A DNA stretch of 64,000 nucleotides from Rubrivivax albus (GCF_004016515.1 NZ_SACT01000001.1:1116001-1180000); one strand, 5' to 3'; counted from the first letter of the stretch, positions 31,163 to 41,669 are shown. Notes: generated by a model not told the origin, from the sequence alone. Translations and numbers: made by a program.

Positions 31163-32992
31163 ATGGCACTTCTGCAGATCTCCGAACCCGGCCAGTCGCC
31201 GGATCCGCACCAGCGGCGCGTCGCCGTCGGCATCGACCTGGGCACCACCAACTCGCTGGTGGCCGCCGTGCGCCACGGCGTGGCCGAGTGCCTGCCTGAC
31301 GCTCAGGGCCGCGTGCTGCTGCCCTCGGCCGTGCGCTACACCGGTGAGCGGCACGTCATCGGCCACGACGCGCTGGCCGTGCAGGCCGACGATCCCGGGA
31401 ACACGCTGGTGTCGGCCAAGCGTTTCATGGGCCGCACGCTCGCGGACCTGCCGGCCCACGACAAGCTGCCGTACCACTTCGTCGACCGGCCGGGCATGGT
31501 GGCGATCGCCACCCGCGAAGGCGAGGTCTCGCCGGTGCAGTTCTCGGCCGAGATCCTGGCCACGCTGCGGCAGCGCGCCGAGGACAGCTTCGACGCCGAC
31601 CTGTTCGGCGCCGTGATCACGGTGCCGGCCTATTTCGACGATGCCCAGCGCCAGGCCACGAAGGACGCGGCCGAGCTCGCCGGCCTCAACGTGCTGCGGC
31701 TGATCAACGAGCCCACCGCGGCGGCCGTGGCCTACGGCCTGGACAACGGCAGCGAAGGCCTCTACGCCGTCTACGACCTGGGCGGCGGCACGTTCGACAT
31801 CTCCATCCTGCGCCTGACCAAAGGCGTCTTCGAAGTCGTGTCCACCGGCGGCGATGCCGCGCTCGGCGGCGACGACATCGACCACGCGCTGGCCGACTGG
31901 GTGCTGCAGCGCGCCGGTCGGCCGGCCGACACGCCGCAGGCCCGTCGCGCGGCACTGGTGGCCGCGCGCGCTGCCAAGGAACGGCTGACCGACGCCGAAG
32001 TCACCGAGATGCTGGGCGTCGAGGTCAGCCGTGCCGATCTGGCGGCCATCGCCCGGCCGTTCATCGATCGCACGCTGGGCGCCGTGCGCAAGGCGCTGCG
32101 CGACGCCGACGTGGCGCGCGACGAGGTGCAGGGCGTGGTGATGGTCGGCGGGTCCACCCGCATGCCGGCCGTGCGCGAGGCGGTGAGCGCGTTCTTCGGC
32201 CGGACGGTGCTGACCAACCTGAATCCCGACGAGGTCGTCGCGCTCGGCGCGGCCATCCAGGCCAATGCGCTGGCGGGCAATGCGAAGGATGGCGAACTGC
32301 TGCTGCTGGACGTGATCCCCTTGTCGCTGGGTCTGGAGACGATGGGCGGGCTGGTGGAGCGCGTCGTCGAACGCAACAGCACGATCCCGGTGGCCAAGGC
32401 CCAGGACTTCACCACCTTCAAGGACGGCCAGACGGCGATGGCGCTGCACGTGGTGCAGGGCGAGCGCGAACTGGTGTCGGAATGCCGTTCGCTGGCGCGA
32501 TTCGAACTGCGCGGCATCCCGCCGATGGCCGCCGGCGCGGCGCGCATCCGCGTCACTTTCCAGGTCGATGCCGACGGCTTGCTGTCGGTGTCGGCACGTG
32601 AGCAGGCCTCGGGCGTCGAGGCCTCGGTGGTCGTCAAGCCCAGCTACGGCCTGGCCGACGACCAGATCGAGCGCATGCTCAAGGACGGCTTCGCCCACGC
32701 CGAAGGCGACATCGCCGCGCGCGCGCTGCGCGAGGCGCGCGTGGAGGCCGAGCGGATGGCCCTGGCCACCCGCGCGGCGCTGGCGGCCGATGGCGACCTG
32801 CTTCAGGCCGAACCTCGTGCCCAGCTCGACGCGCTGCTGATTGCGCTCGACCAGGTGCGCCAGACCGACGACACCGCCGCCATCGAGGCCGCCACGAAGG
32901 CACTGGCCGACGGCACCGAACACTTCGCCGCGCTGCGCATGAACCGCGGCATCCGCCAGGCTCTGTCTGGCAAGCGGCTCGACGAGATCTGA
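31163..32992 (+). CDS. hscA: Fe-S biogenesis chaperone HscA
   Basis: A 609-residue Hsp70-type chaperone specialised for IscU. The ATPase domain has [12 protein letters not shown] near the N terminus, [26 protein letters not shown] and VGGSTRMP. The substrate domain begins [13 protein letters not shown]. It recognises the LPPVK sequence of IscU with help from HscB. It is shorter than DnaK, as expected for HscA, and is followed after 2 bp by fdx. Confidence 0.97.
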   Translation: MALLQISEPGQSPDPHQRRVAVGIDLGTTNSLVAAVRHGVAECLPDAQGRVLLPSAVRYTGERHVIGHDALAVQADDPGNTLVSAKRFMGRTLADLPAHDKLPYHFVDRPGMVAIATREGEVSPVQFSAEILATLRQRAEDSFDADLFGAVITVPAYFDDAQRQATKDAAELAGLNVLRLINEPTAAAVAYGLDNGSEGLYAVYDLGGGTFDISILRLTKGVFEVVSTGGDAALGGDDIDHALADWVLQRAGRPADTPQARRAALVAARAAKERLTDAEVTEMLGVEVSRADLAAIARPFIDRTLGAVRKALRDADVARDEVQGVVMVGGSTRMPAVREAVSAFFGRTVLTNLNPDEVVALGAAIQANALAGNAKDGELLLLDVIPLSLGLETMGGLVERVVERNSTIPVAKAQDFTTFKDGQTAMALHVVQGERELVSECRSLARFELRGIPPMAAGAARIRVTFQVDADGLLSVSAREQASGVEASVVVKPSYGLADDQIERMLKDGFAHAEGDIAARALREARVEAERMALATRAALAADGDLLQAEPRAQLDALLIALDQVRQTDDTAAIEAATKALADGTEHFAALRMNRGIRQALSGKRLDEI

Positions 32993-32994
32993 AC

Positions 32995-33333
32995 ATGCCC
33001 CGCATCACCATCCTCCCCCACGCCGAGTACTGCCCCGAAGGCGACACCATCGAGGCGCCGCGCGGCACCTCGCTGTGCGAGGCGATGCTCGACCACGGCA
33101 TCCCGATCGAACACGCCTGCGAGATGGCCTGCGCCTGCACCACCTGCCACGTGGTCGTGAAGCAGGGCTTCAACTCGCTGGGCGAGATGGACGAGGCCGA
33201 GGAAGACCTGCTCGACCGCGCCTGGGGCCTGACGCCCACGTCCCGGCTGTCCTGCCAGGCCATCGTGTCCGACCAGGACGTGGTGATCGAGATCCCCAAG
33301 TACTCGATCAATCACGCCAAGGAGAAGCACTGA
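32995..33333 (+). CDS. fdx: Isc-type 2Fe-2S ferredoxin
   Basis: A 112-residue adrenodoxin-type ferredoxin that donates electrons during cluster assembly. Cluster ligands are C42, C48, C51 and C87 (ACEMACACTTC ... RLSCQA), with the extra C46 also seen in E. coli Fdx. It is the last gene of the operon; iscX, which follows in some bacteria, is not present in the 204-bp gap downstream. Confidence 0.97.
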   Translation: MPRITILPHAEYCPEGDTIEAPRGTSLCEAMLDHGIPIEHACEMACACTTCHVVVKQGFNSLGEMDEAEEDLLDRAWGLTPTSRLSCQAIVSDQDVVIEIPKYSINHAKEKH

Positions 33334-33380
33334 ATCGGTGCTGCACCGCTCCGGTGCGTATCGTGCGGTGCCGGTTGCCC

Positions 33381-33416
33381 AAAAAAAGCGCCCCCCGGGT
33401 CGCAACCCGGAGGGCG
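33381..33416 (-). terminator. Intrinsic terminator of the candidate small RNA
   Basis: On the minus strand, arms CGCCCTCCGGGT (complement of 33405-33416) and ACCCGGGGGGCG (complement of 33389-33400) form a 12-bp stem with one G-U pair and a 4-nt loop. Seven T residues follow (complement of 33381-33387). On the plus strand there is no T-run, so the element serves minus-strand transcription. Confidence 0.85.
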
Positions 33417-33471
33417 TGACATGGGCATGGCGCCCTGCTGAGGAGACGGACGCCCGAACGTGCTGCGTCCG
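33381..33471 (-). ncRNA. Candidate sigma-54-driven small RNA between fdx and tsaD
   Basis: No protein gene is convincing here, but the minus strand carries a complete small transcription unit of about 91 nt. A -24/-12 promoter predicts +1 near 33471. The transcript would fold into three stem-loops: stem I CGGACGC/GCGTCCG (33465-33471 with 33447-33453), stem II GGGC/GCCC (33432-33435 with 33423-33426) and the terminator stem III (33389-33416), then seven U residues. The predicted first base coincides with the first base of stem I. There is no minus-strand gene upstream that could otherwise need this terminator, because tsaD is on the plus strand. An open frame on this strand exists but has no ribosome site and no recognisable content. 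Confidence 0.6.
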
Positions 33472-33481
33472 CAGCGCATTT

Positions 33482-33497
33482 AGCAGGTGTCGTGCCA
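33482..33497 (-). promoter_or_regulatory. Sigma-54-type (-24/-12) promoter on the minus strand
   Basis: The minus strand reads TGGCACGACACCTGCT, matching TGGCACG-N4-TTGCW at every fixed position but one (C for T before TGC). GG and GC are spaced correctly. A sigma-70-like TAAAT also lies just downstream but has no -35. The element is 41 bp upstream of tsaD, which is divergent. Confidence 0.6.
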
Positions 33498-33537
33498 GCC
33501 CGGCGTCTCCGGCCACGGTCCCGGCGACAATGCATCC

Positions 33538-34584
33538 GTGAACATCCTCGGCTTCGAATCCTCCTGTGACGAGACCGGTGTCGCGCTGGTCCAGGCCGAA
33601 GCCGTGGGCGTGCCGCGCCTGCGCGCTCAGGCCCTGCACAGCCAGGTGGCCATGCACGAGGCCTACGGCGGCGTGGTGCCGGAACTGGCGTCGCGTGACC
33701 ACATCCGCCGTGTGCTGCCGCTGGCCCGCCAGGTGCTGGCCGATGCCGGTGCCACGCTGGCCGACGTCGACCTCATCGCCTACACCCGTGGCCCCGGTCT
33801 CGCCGGCGCGCTGCTGGTCGGCGCCGGCGTGGCGGTGTCCCTGGGCCTGGCGCTGGGCCGGCCGACGCTGGGCATCCACCATCTGGAAGGACACCTGCTG
33901 TCGCCCTTCCTGGCCGACGACGACGCGCCGTCGTTCCCGTTCGTTGCGCTGCTGGTCTCCGGCGGCCACACCCAGCTGATGCGCGTGGACGGCGTGGGCC
34001 GCTATGCGCTGCTGGGCGAGACGGTGGACGACGCCGCCGGCGAGGCCTTCGACAAGAGCGCCAAGCTGCTGGGCCTGGGCTACCCGGGCGGGCCGGCGCT
34101 GGCGCGCCTGGCGGCCTTCGGCAACCCCAAGGCCTTCGACCTGCCGCGGCCGCTGCTGCACAGCGGCGACCTGGACTTCTCCTTCGCCGGCCTGAAGACG
34201 GCGGTGATGACCCGTCTGCAGAAGCTGGGCCCCAACGTCTGCGAACAGGCGCGGGCCGACCTGGCGGCGTCCACCCAGCTGGCCATCGTCGACGTGCTCA
34301 CCGCCAAGGCGGTGCGGGCGCTGAAGGACACCGGCCTGACACGCCTGGTGGTGGCCGGCGGCGTCGGCGCCAACGCGCTGCTCCGCGAGACGCTGGACGC
34401 GCGCGCCGCGCGGCTGGGCGCCCGCGTGCACTACCCGCCGCCGGCGCTGTGCACGGACAACGGTGCGATGATCGCGCTCGCCGCCGCGCTGCGCTGGCAG
34501 CACGGCCTGCCGGCGGCCGACCCGGCGCCGCCTCGCTTCGACGTGCTGCCGCGCTGGCCGCTCGAGGCGGTTTCCCACTCCTGA
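33538..34584 (+). CDS. tsaD: tRNA threonylcarbamoyladenosine transferase subunit TsaD
   Basis: A 348-residue ASKHA-fold protein that, with TsaB and TsaE, attaches the threonylcarbamoyl group to A37 of ANN-decoding tRNAs. The N terminus [17 protein letters not shown] is diagnostic; metal-binding histidines are in [11 protein letters not shown], and the C-terminal nucleotide site is in [14 protein letters not shown] and CTDNGAMIA. The start is GTG 33538, chosen because homology starts there; an upstream ATG at 33487 would overlap the candidate promoter region. rpsU, often a divergent neighbour, is absent. Confidence 0.97.
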   Translation: MNILGFESSCDETGVALVQAEAVGVPRLRAQALHSQVAMHEAYGGVVPELASRDHIRRVLPLARQVLADAGATLADVDLIAYTRGPGLAGALLVGAGVAVSLGLALGRPTLGIHHLEGHLLSPFLADDDAPSFPFVALLVSGGHTQLMRVDGVGRYALLGETVDDAAGEAFDKSAKLLGLGYPGGPALARLAAFGNPKAFDLPRPLLHSGDLDFSFAGLKTAVMTRLQKLGPNVCEQARADLAASTQLAIVDVLTAKAVRALKDTGLTRLVVAGGVGANALLRETLDARAARLGARVHYPPPALCTDNGAMIALAAALRWQHGLPAADPAPPRFDVLPRWPLEAVSHS

Positions 34585-34601
34585 TCCCCATATCTGCTTC
34601 C

Positions 34602-35876
34602 ATGTCCCTGCTGTCCCGCCGGCGCCTGCTGGCCGCCACCCTGTCCCTGCCTGCGCTGCAGCTGCACGCGCAGCCGGCCGAGCCGATCCGGCTGGCCCTG
34701 ATCGAGGGCCTGTCCGGCCCCTTCGGCAACGCCGGCGAGGCCGTGTTCCGCAACCTGCTGTGGGCCACCGAGCGCATCAACGCCCGCGGCGGTGTACGCC
34801 TGCCCGGCGGCGCGCGCCCGCTCGCGCTGGAGCGCTTCGACAGCAAGGGGCAACTGGAGGAGGCGCAGACGCTGCTGAAGTCGGCGCTGGGCCGCGGCAT
34901 CGGCTTCGTCTGCCAGGGCAACAGTTCGGCCGTGGCCGCAGCGCTGGTCGAGGCGCTGGACAAGCACAACGCCCGCGAACCGCATCGCCGCGCGCTGTTC
35001 CTGAACTACTCGGCCGTCGACCCGGTGCTGACCAACGAACGCTGCAGCCCCTGGCATTTCCGCTTCGACGCCCACGCCGACATGCGGCTGGCGGCGCTGG
35101 TGGACGTGATGCGCACCGACCGCGCCTTGCAACGCCTGTACCTCATCGGTCAGGACTACAGCTTCGGCCAGCACGTGCTGCGCCAGGGCAAGGCGATGCT
35201 GGCGCAGGCGCGGCCCGACCTGGTCATCGTCGGCGAGGACCTGCACCCGATCGGCCGCGTGAAGGACTTCCTGCCCTATGCGGCCAAGATCAAGGCCAGC
35301 GGCGCGCAGGCCGTGCTCACGGGCAACTGGGGCAATGACCTGACGCTGCTGGTGCGCGCGCTGCGCGAGGTGGGCGCCCAGGTGCGGCTCTACACCTTCT
35401 ACGGCAACGCGCTGGGCGCACCGGCAGCCATCGGTGACGCCGGCGTCGGCGCCGTGCATGCGGTGGCGGAATGGCATCCCAACGTCGGCGGGGCGGCCTC
35501 GGATGCCTTCCACGCCGCCTTCCGCCGGCGGTTCCCGGACCCGAAGGACGACTACCTGCACCTGCGCATGCAGGTCATGGTGGAGATGCTGGCCGCGGCC
35601 ATCGAGCGCGCCGGCAGCACCGACGCGCTGGCCGTGTCGCGTGCCCTGTCCGGCGCCCGCTTCGACAATCGCGTGCTCGGCGGCCTGGGCGAGGCCTGGA
35701 TGCGGGCCGACGACCACCAGCTGCAGCAGCCGCTGGTCGTCAGCGTGATGGACCGTGCCGGTGCGCCGGGCGTCGAGAAGGAGGTGGAAGGTTCGGGCTA
35801 CGGTTTCCGCACCGTGCACCGCCTGGCCACCGCCGACGTGACCCAACCCACCACCTGCCGGATGTCCGCGCCATGA
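34602..35876 (+). CDS. ABC-type amino-acid-like substrate-binding protein
   Basis: A 424-residue periplasmic binding protein of the leucine/branched-chain type (type I fold). The N terminus MSLLSRRRLLAATLSLPALQL is a signal peptide with a twin-arginine-like SRRRLL start. IRLALIEGLSGPFGNAGEAV is the family's first strand and loop, and a domain-crossing DYSFGQHVLRQGK follows. No permease or ATPase gene is beside it. It shares a 4-bp overlap with the aminotransferase gene, suggesting uptake or sensing of an amino compound that the enzyme then processes; that link is inference. Confidence 0.85.
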   Translation: MSLLSRRRLLAATLSLPALQLHAQPAEPIRLALIEGLSGPFGNAGEAVFRNLLWATERINARGGVRLPGGARPLALERFDSKGQLEEAQTLLKSALGRGIGFVCQGNSSAVAAALVEALDKHNAREPHRRALFLNYSAVDPVLTNERCSPWHFRFDAHADMRLAALVDVMRTDRALQRLYLIGQDYSFGQHVLRQGKAMLAQARPDLVIVGEDLHPIGRVKDFLPYAAKIKASGAQAVLTGNWGNDLTLLVRALREVGAQVRLYTFYGNALGAPAAIGDAGVGAVHAVAEWHPNVGGAASDAFHAAFRRRFPDPKDDYLHLRMQVMVEMLAAAIERAGSTDALAVSRALSGARFDNRVLGGLGEAWMRADDHQLQQPLVVSVMDRAGAPGVEKEVEGSGYGFRTVHRLATADVTQPTTCRMSAP

Positions 35877-37036
35877 CCCGCCCCGCCATCGACCAACTCC
35901 CGGCCTCGCGCATCCGCGAGGTGGCCAATGCCGGCCTGGGGCGCAACGACGTGCTGGCCTTCTGGTTCGGCGAGAGCGACGAGGTCACGCCGCAGGCGGT
36001 GCGCGACGCCGCCGCTGCGTCGCTCCAGCGCGGCGAGACCTTCTATTCGCACAACCTGGGGCTGGCCGAGCTGCGCGAGGCCATCGCCGGCTACACGACG
36101 GCGCTGCACAGCGCCAACGGACCGGTGGGGCCGGAGCGCATCGCCGTCACCTCCTCCGGCGTCAGCGCGCTGATGGTGGCCATGCAGATGCTGGCCGGCG
36201 CCGGCGACGAAGTCGTGGCCGTGGTGCCGGTCTGGCCCAACCTGACGGCGCAGCCGGCCATCCTCGGTGCCGAAGTGGTGCGCGTCCCGCTGGTGCCGCG
36301 CGACGACGGTGCCTGGACGCTGGACCTGGCGCGGGTGCTGTCCGCGGTGACGGACCGCACCCGCGTCCTGCTCGTCAACGCGCCCAACAACCCCACCGGC
36401 TGGACGCTGACGCGGGACGAGCAGCAGGCGCTGCTGGACCACTGCCGGCGCACGGGCACCTGGATCGTGGCCGACGAGGTCTATGAACGGGTGTGGTTCG
36501 GCAATGGCCCGGCGGCCCCCAGCTTCCTTGACCTGGCAGCGCCCCACGACCGCCTGGTGGTCGTGCACAGCTTCTCCAAGAGCTTCCTGATGACCGGCTG
36601 GCGCCTGGGCTGGATGGTGCTGCCGCCGGGGCAGCTGGACGCCGCCGGCAAGCTGCTGGAGTTCAACACCTCCTGCCCGCCGGTGTTCGTGCAGCGCGGT
36701 GCCCTGGCGGCGCTGGCGATGGCCGACGGCTTCGTGCCCGGCCTGGTGCAGCGGCTGAAGGCCGGGCGCGACCGCCTGCACGACGGCCTGGCGCGCCTGC
36801 CCGGTGTGCACGCGGCGCGCCCGCTGGGCGGCATGTACGCCTGGTTCCGCGTCGACGGCGAGGACGATTCGCTGGCGCTGGCCAAGCGGCTGGTGCGCGA
36901 CCACGGCCTGGGGCTGGCGCCGGGCGTGGCCTTCGGGCCGGAAGGCGAGGGCTGGCTGCGCTGGTGCTTCGCGTCGCAGGACCTGGCCCGGCTGGACGCT
37001 GGTGTGCAGCGCCTGGCCGACGCGCTGCGCAGATAG
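35873..37036 (+). CDS. Class I/II PLP-dependent aminotransferase
   Basis: A 387-residue fold-type I aminotransferase. Visible motifs are [21 protein letters not shown] and the PLP lysine in [16 protein letters not shown]. It starts with ATG overlapping the stop of the binding-protein gene. Relatives are annotated as aspartate or generic aminotransferases; the substrate cannot be assigned. The 3' end is followed by the rpsO promoter region. Confidence 0.9.
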   Translation: MTRPAIDQLPASRIREVANAGLGRNDVLAFWFGESDEVTPQAVRDAAAASLQRGETFYSHNLGLAELREAIAGYTTALHSANGPVGPERIAVTSSGVSALMVAMQMLAGAGDEVVAVVPVWPNLTAQPAILGAEVVRVPLVPRDDGAWTLDLARVLSAVTDRTRVLLVNAPNNPTGWTLTRDEQQALLDHCRRTGTWIVADEVYERVWFGNGPAAPSFLDLAAPHDRLVVVHSFSKSFLMTGWRLGWMVLPPGQLDAAGKLLEFNTSCPPVFVQRGALAALAMADGFVPGLVQRLKAGRDRLHDGLARLPGVHAARPLGGMYAWFRVDGEDDSLALAKRLVRDHGLGLAPGVAFGPEGEGWLRWCFASQDLARLDAGVQRLADALRR

Positions 37037-37038
37037 GC

Positions 37039-37044
37039 TAGAAT
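37039..37044 (+). promoter_or_regulatory. Candidate -10 element (TAGAAT) of rpsO
   Basis: GGCTAGAAT starts 3 bp after the aminotransferase stop codon and 164 bp before the rpsO ATG. The same GGCTAGAATC string precedes tRNA-Leu at 42157. No clear -35 is seen; the upstream part would lie in the aminotransferase gene. Confidence 0.5.
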
Positions 37045-37202
37045 CTCGGGTGGTTCCGGGCAGAGGCCTGGGCCATTCGTCCACGGCACCTGTCGGTTTC
37101 ACGGGTGTCCGCGAGTTCAACCGGAAACCGCCTGGCCTGCCCCTGGACCACTCCTGGGCTGCTGCGGCGACTTTCCGACCACTGGAAATCCGCAGGAATC
37201 CC

Positions 37203-37472
37203 ATGAGTCTGTCCACCGCCGAGAAGGCCGAGATCGTCAGCCAGCACGCCCGCGGCGCCGCCGACACCGGCAGCCCCGAAGTCCAGGTCGCGCTGCTGAC
37301 CACCCGCATCAACCAGCTGACCCCGCACTTCCAGCAGCACAAGAAGGACCACCACGGTCGCCGTGGCCTGCTGAAGCTGGTCAACCAGCGCAAGCGTCTG
37401 CTGTCTTACCTGAAGGCCAAGGACGCCGAGCGCTACACCGCGCTGATCGGCAAGCTGGGCCTGCGCAAGTAA
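37203..37472 (+). CDS. rpsO: 30S ribosomal protein S15
   Basis: An 89-residue ribosomal protein that binds 16S rRNA early in 30S assembly. The sequence [19 protein letters not shown] and the [18 protein letters not shown] core are typical of S15, and the length is exact. A roughly 160-nt leader precedes it, consistent with translational autoregulation known for S15, but I did not resolve a specific pseudoknot. It is followed by pnp, the usual order. Confidence 0.98.
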   Translation: MSLSTAEKAEIVSQHARGAADTGSPEVQVALLTTRINQLTPHFQQHKKDHHGRRGLLKLVNQRKRLLSYLKAKDAERYTALIGKLGLRK

Positions 37473-37484
37473 GCCAGGACACTG

Positions 37485-37505
37485 GGGGTCGCCTTGCGCG
37501 ACCCC
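37485..37505 (+). terminator. Hairpin after rpsO
   Basis: GGGGTCGC (37485-37492) pairs with GCGACCCC (37498-37505) around loop CTTGC, 13 bp after the rpsO stop. A T-rich stretch (TGTTCGTTCATTT) follows. It probably acts as a partial terminator or processing site between rpsO and pnp. Confidence 0.6.
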
Positions 37506-37542
37506 TGTTCGTTCATTTCACCTCTGGGCCGCATTGCTGTGT

Positions 37543-37580
37543 CTTTCCACCGGCACCTGAATTCAGGTCCCGCTGGAAAG
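37543..37580 (+). promoter_or_regulatory. Long leader hairpin upstream of pnp
   Basis: A 38-nt nearly perfect inverted repeat: outer arms CTTTCCA (37543-37549) and TGGAAAG (37574-37580), middle arms CGG and CCG, inner palindrome ACCTGAATTCAGGT, interrupted only by two symmetric C-C mismatches. It ends 35 bp before the pnp ATG. In E. coli an RNase III-cut hairpin in this position lets PNPase control its own mRNA; this looks like the counterpart. Confidence 0.7.
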
Positions 37581-37615
37581 GCATTGCGCAGCCCGCACAC
37601 ACCAGGAGCCAACGC

Positions 37616-39916
37616 ATGAGCCTGTTCAACAAGGTCACCAAAACGTTCCAGTGGGGCAACCACACGGTCACGCTGGAAACCGGCGAGATCGCCCGCCAGT
37701 CCACCGGCGCCGTCATCGTCAACATGGACGACACCGTGGTGCTGGCCACCGTGGTCGCCAAGTCCGAGGCCAAGGCCGGCCAGGACTTCTTCCCGCTGAC
37801 CGTCGACTACATCGAGAAGACCTACGCCGCCGGCAAGATCCCCGGCAGCTTCTTCAAGCGTGAAGGCCGCCCGAGCGAGCTCGAGACGCTGACCAGCCGC
37901 CTGATCGACCGCCCGATCCGCCCGCTGTTCCCGGACGGCTTCTTCAACGAGGTGCAGGTCGTCATCCACGTGCTGAGCCTGAACCCCGAGGTGCAGGCCG
38001 ACATCGCCGCCATGATCGGCACCAGCGCCGCGCTGGCGATCAGCGGCATCCCGTTCAACGGCCCGATCGGTGCCGCCCGCGTGGGCTACGTCGACGGGGC
38101 CTACGTGCTCAACCCGGGCAAGACCGAGCTCGGCTTCAGCCAGCTCGACCTGGTGGTCGCCGGCACCGAAGCCGCCGTGCTGATGGTGGAATCGGAAGCC
38201 GACCAGCTCAGCGAGGAGATCATGCTCGGCGCCGTGGTCTACGGCCACGACCAGGGCAAGATCGCCATCGCCGCCATCAACGACCTGGTGCGCGAGGCCG
38301 GCAAGCCCGAGTGGAACTGGCAGCCCCCGGCGAAGGACGAGGCCTTCATCGCCAAGGTCACCGAACTCGGCGAGGAGAAGCTGCGCGCCGCCTACCAGAT
38401 CCGCAGCAAGCAGGCCCGTACCCAGGCCTGCCGCGATGCCTACGCCGCCGTGATGGCCGGCCTGAAGGAGCAGGGCGTCGAGTTCGACAGCGTCAAGGTC
38501 GAAGGCCTGCTGTTCGAGATCGAGAGCCGCATCGTGCGCGGCCAGATCCTGGCCGGTGAGCCGCGCATCGACGGCCGCGACACGCGCACCGTGCGCCCGA
38601 TCGAGATCCGCAACGGCGTGCTGCCGCGCGCCCACGGTTCGGCGCTGTTCACGCGCGGCGAGACGCAGGCCCTGGTGGCCGCCACGCTGGGCACCGAGCG
38701 CGACGCGCAGCGCATCGACGCGCTGGCCGGCGAGTTCACCGACGGCTTCATGCTGCACTACAACATGCCCCCGTTCGCCACCGGCGAGACGGGCCGCGTA
38801 GGCAGCCCCAAGCGGCGCGAGATCGGCCACGGCCGCCTGGCCAAGCGTGCGCTGATCGCCGCGCTGCCGAACAAGGAAGACTTCCCGTACACGCTGCGCG
38901 TGGTCTCGGAGATCACCGAGTCCAACGGATCGTCGTCGATGGCCAGCGTCTGCGGCGGCTGCCTGGCGCTGATGGACGCCGGTGTGCCGATGAAGGCCCA
39001 CGTGGCCGGCATCGCCATGGGCCTGATCAAGGAAGGCAACCGCTTCGCGGTGCTGACCGACATCCTGGGTGACGAGGACCACCTGGGTGACATGGACTTC
39101 AAGGTCGCCGGCACCACCGGCGGCGTGACCGCCCTGCAGATGGACATCAAGATCCAGGGCATCACCAAGGAGATCATGCAGGTCGCGCTGGCGCAGGCCA
39201 AGGAAGCGCGGATGCACATCCTGGGCGTGATGGTGGAGGCCATGGGCGAGGCGAAGACCGAGGTCTCGCAGTTCGCCCCGCGCCTGTACACTATGAAGAT
39301 CAACCCGGAGAAGATCCGCGACGTGATCGGCAAGGGCGGCGCCACCATCCGCGCGCTGACCGAGGAGACCGGCTGCACGATCGACATCGGCGAGGACGGC
39401 ACGATCACCATCGCCAGCACCGACGCCGGCAAGGCCGAGTTCGCCAAGCAGCGCATCACCGAGATCACGGCCGAGGCCGAGGTGGGCAAGGTCTACGAAG
39501 GCCCGGTCACCAAGATCCTGGAGTTCGGCGCGCTGGTCAACATCCTGCCCGGCAAGGACGGCCTGCTGCACATCAGCCAGATCGCCCACCAGCGCGTGGA
39601 GAAGGTCGAGGACTTCGTCAAGGAAGGCGACATCATCCAGGTCAAGGTGCTCGAGACCGACGACAAGGGCCGCATCAAGCTCAGCCGCAAGGCACTGCTC
39701 GAGAAGCCCGAGGGCTACGTCGAGGAGGAGCGTCCGCGCCGCGAGTACGGCGACCGGGGCGATCGCGGTGGCCGTGGCGACCGCGGCCCGCGCCGCGAGC
39801 GTGAGCCGCGCGAGCACCGCGAACCGCGTGAGCCGCGCGAACCGCGCAGCGACGCCCCGGCCGACGCGCCCGCGCCGCAGGCCGACCACGGCAACCCGCC
39901 CGCCCAGGGCGAGTGA
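37616..39916 (+). CDS. pnp: Polynucleotide phosphorylase
   Basis: A 766-residue 3'-5' exoribonuclease using phosphate. Two RNase PH domains (the second with [20 protein letters not shown] and [12 protein letters not shown]) are followed by a KH domain ([20 protein letters not shown]) and an S1 domain ([20 protein letters not shown]). It is longer than E. coli Pnp because of an Arg/Glu/Asp/Gly-rich tail of about 60 residues with repeated REPRE-like units. The tail may bind RNA or partner proteins. It lies 143 bp after rpsO behind a leader hairpin. Confidence 0.97.
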   Translation: MSLFNKVTKTFQWGNHTVTLETGEIARQSTGAVIVNMDDTVVLATVVAKSEAKAGQDFFPLTVDYIEKTYAAGKIPGSFFKREGRPSELETLTSRLIDRPIRPLFPDGFFNEVQVVIHVLSLNPEVQADIAAMIGTSAALAISGIPFNGPIGAARVGYVDGAYVLNPGKTELGFSQLDLVVAGTEAAVLMVESEADQLSEEIMLGAVVYGHDQGKIAIAAINDLVREAGKPEWNWQPPAKDEAFIAKVTELGEEKLRAAYQIRSKQARTQACRDAYAAVMAGLKEQGVEFDSVKVEGLLFEIESRIVRGQILAGEPRIDGRDTRTVRPIEIRNGVLPRAHGSALFTRGETQALVAATLGTERDAQRIDALAGEFTDGFMLHYNMPPFATGETGRVGSPKRREIGHGRLAKRALIAALPNKEDFPYTLRVVSEITESNGSSSMASVCGGCLALMDAGVPMKAHVAGIAMGLIKEGNRFAVLTDILGDEDHLGDMDFKVAGTTGGVTALQMDIKIQGITKEIMQVALAQAKEARMHILGVMVEAMGEAKTEVSQFAPRLYTMKINPEKIRDVIGKGGATIRALTEETGCTIDIGEDGTITIASTDAGKAEFAKQRITEITAEAEVGKVYEGPVTKILEFGALVNILPGKDGLLHISQIAHQRVEKVEDFVKEGDIIQVKVLETDDKGRIKLSRKALLEKPEGYVEEERPRREYGDRGDRGGRGDRGPRREREPREHREPREPREPRSDAPADAPAPQADHGNPPAQGE

Positions 39917-39936
39917 GCGCATTGCGCTGCTGCTGA

Positions 39937-40923
39937 ATGCGAGCGATCGAGATCACGGCCTATGGCGCCCCCGAGGTGCTGCGCGAGACGCAGCGCCCGG
40001 ACCCGGTGCCGGCGGCCGGTGAACTGCTGATCCGCGTGACGGCTTCCGGCATCAACCGGCCGGACGTGCTGCAGCGCAAGGGCCTGTACCCGATGCCGCC
40101 GGGTGTCTCCGACCTGCCGGGTCTGGAGGTGGCCGGCACGGTGGTGGGTGGTTCCGCCGACGATCTCGCGGCCGCCGGCGTGGCGCTGGGCGACCGCGTC
40201 TGCGCGCTGGTGGCGGGTGGGGGCTACGCCGAGCTGTGCGTGGCGCCCGCAGGCCAGGTGCTGCCGGTGCCGGCGGGCCTGAGCGACGTCGAGGCCGCCA
40301 GCCTGCCGGAGACCTTCTTCACCGTCTGGCAGAACGTGTTCCACATCGCCGGCCTGGTGGCGGGCGAATGGCTGCTGGTGCAGGGTGGTTCGTCGGGCAT
40401 CGGTGTCACCGCGATCCAGCTGGCCAAGGCGCGCGGCGCCAAGGTCATCGTCACCGCGGGCAGCGACGACAAGTGCGCCGCCTGCGTGACGCTGGGTGCC
40501 GACCACGCGATCAACTACCGCACGCAGGACTTCGTCGCCGAAACGCTGGCGCTGACCGACGGGCGCGGCGCCGACGTGGTGCTGGACATGGTCGGCGGCG
40601 ACTACATCGGCCGCGAGCTGAAGTGCCTGGCCGACGATGGCCGGCTGGCGCTGATCGCAGTGCAGGGTGGCGTGAAGAGCGAGATCGATGCCGGTCTGGT
40701 GCTGCGCAAGCGGCTCGCGATCACAGGCTCCACGCTGCGGCCGCGGCCCGTGGCCTACAAGACCGAGCTGGCCCGCGCGCTGCGCGCGCAGGTCTGGCCG
40801 CTGATCGAAGCCGGCCGCGTGAAGCCCGTGATCCACGCCGTGTTCCCGGCCGCCGAGGCCGCCGCCGCCCATGCGCTGATGGAGTCCAGCACCCACGTGG
40901 GCAAGATCGTCCTGACCTGGTGA
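39937..40923 (+). CDS. NAD(P)H quinone oxidoreductase (zinc-free MDR, PIG3-like)
   Basis: A 328-residue medium-chain dehydrogenase. Features are [28 protein letters not shown] and the nucleotide-binding loop [19 protein letters not shown]. The catalytic zinc ligands of alcohol dehydrogenases are missing, as in quinone oxidoreductases. It likely reduces quinones or other activated carbonyls with NADPH. It starts 20 bp after pnp and is followed 5 bp later by tpiA, a gene order I associate with Burkholderiales. Confidence 0.92.
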   Translation: MRAIEITAYGAPEVLRETQRPDPVPAAGELLIRVTASGINRPDVLQRKGLYPMPPGVSDLPGLEVAGTVVGGSADDLAAAGVALGDRVCALVAGGGYAELCVAPAGQVLPVPAGLSDVEAASLPETFFTVWQNVFHIAGLVAGEWLLVQGGSSGIGVTAIQLAKARGAKVIVTAGSDDKCAACVTLGADHAINYRTQDFVAETLALTDGRGADVVLDMVGGDYIGRELKCLADDGRLALIAVQGGVKSEIDAGLVLRKRLAITGSTLRPRPVAYKTELARALRAQVWPLIEAGRVKPVIHAVFPAAEAAAAHALMESSTHVGKIVLTW

Positions 40924-40928
40924 TCAAG

Positions 40929-41669
40929 ATGCGAAAGACACTCGTCGTCGGCAACTGGAAGATGCACGGCAGCCGCCCGGCCAATGCCGAACTGTTGGCC
41001 GGTATCCTGGCCGCACGCCCGTTCACGGCCGACGTGGCCGTGTGCGTGCCGTTCCCCTACCTCTTCGAGACCGCCGCCACGCTGGCCGCCAGCGACATCC
41101 GCTGGGGCGCGCAGGACGTCTCGGCCCACGAACAGGGTGCCTACACCGGCGAGGTGTCGGCCGCGATGCTGGCCGAATGCGGCTGCCGATACGCCCTGGT
41201 GGGCCACTCCGAGCGCCGCGCCTACCACGGCGAGAGCGACCAGCTGGTGGCCGACAAGGCCAAGGCGTTGCTGGCGCGCGGCGTGACGCCCATCGTTTGC
41301 GTCGGCGAGACACTGGCCGAGCGTGATGCGGGGCAGACGGAGGACGTGGTCAAGCGTCAGCTGGCCGCCGTGATCCACACGCTGGCGCACTGCGCCGGCG
41401 AGATCGTCGTCGCCTACGAGCCCGTGTGGGCCATCGGCACCGGGCGCACCGCCACGCCCGAGCAGGCGCAGGCCGTGCACGCCGTGCTGCGTGCGCAGCT
41501 GCAGGCCGCCACTGGTCACGGTGACCGCATGCGGATCCTCTACGGCGGCAGCGTCAAGCCCGACAACGCGGCCACGCTGTTCGCCATGCCCGACATCGAC
41601 GGCGGGCTGATCGGCGGCGCTTCGCTGAAGGCCGCCGACTTCGTCGCCATCTGCCGCGCCGCGGCCTGA
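40929..41669 (+). CDS. tpiA: Triosephosphate isomerase
   Basis: A 246-residue TIM-barrel enzyme interconverting dihydroxyacetone phosphate and glyceraldehyde 3-phosphate. Catalytic residues are all present: K11 in GNWKM, H93 in VGHSERR and E164 in [11 protein letters not shown]. The phosphate loop [12 protein letters not shown] and the final GGASLKA are in place. The ATG at 40929 starts [12 protein letters not shown], 5 bp after the preceding stop. Confidence 0.98.
   Translation: MRKTLVVGNWKMHGSRPANAELLAGILAARPFTADVAVCVPFPYLFETAATLAASDIRWGAQDVSAHEQGAYTGEVSAAMLAECGCRYALVGHSERRAYHGESDQLVADKAKALLARGVTPIVCVGETLAERDAGQTEDVVKRQLAAVIHTLAHCAGEIVVAYEPVWAIGTGRTATPEQAQAVHAVLRAQLQAATGHGDRMRILYGGSVKPDNAATLFAMPDIDGGLIGGASLKAADFVAICRAAA

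Noticed and set aside
33308..33535. A minus-strand frame that might have been rpsU (S21), a common neighbour of tsaD
   Set aside because: The translation bears no resemblance to S21, and the stretch is better explained by structured RNA signals.
33334..33537. An iscX gene after fdx
   Set aside because: No frame gives an IscX-like acidic protein; the operon ends with fdx here.
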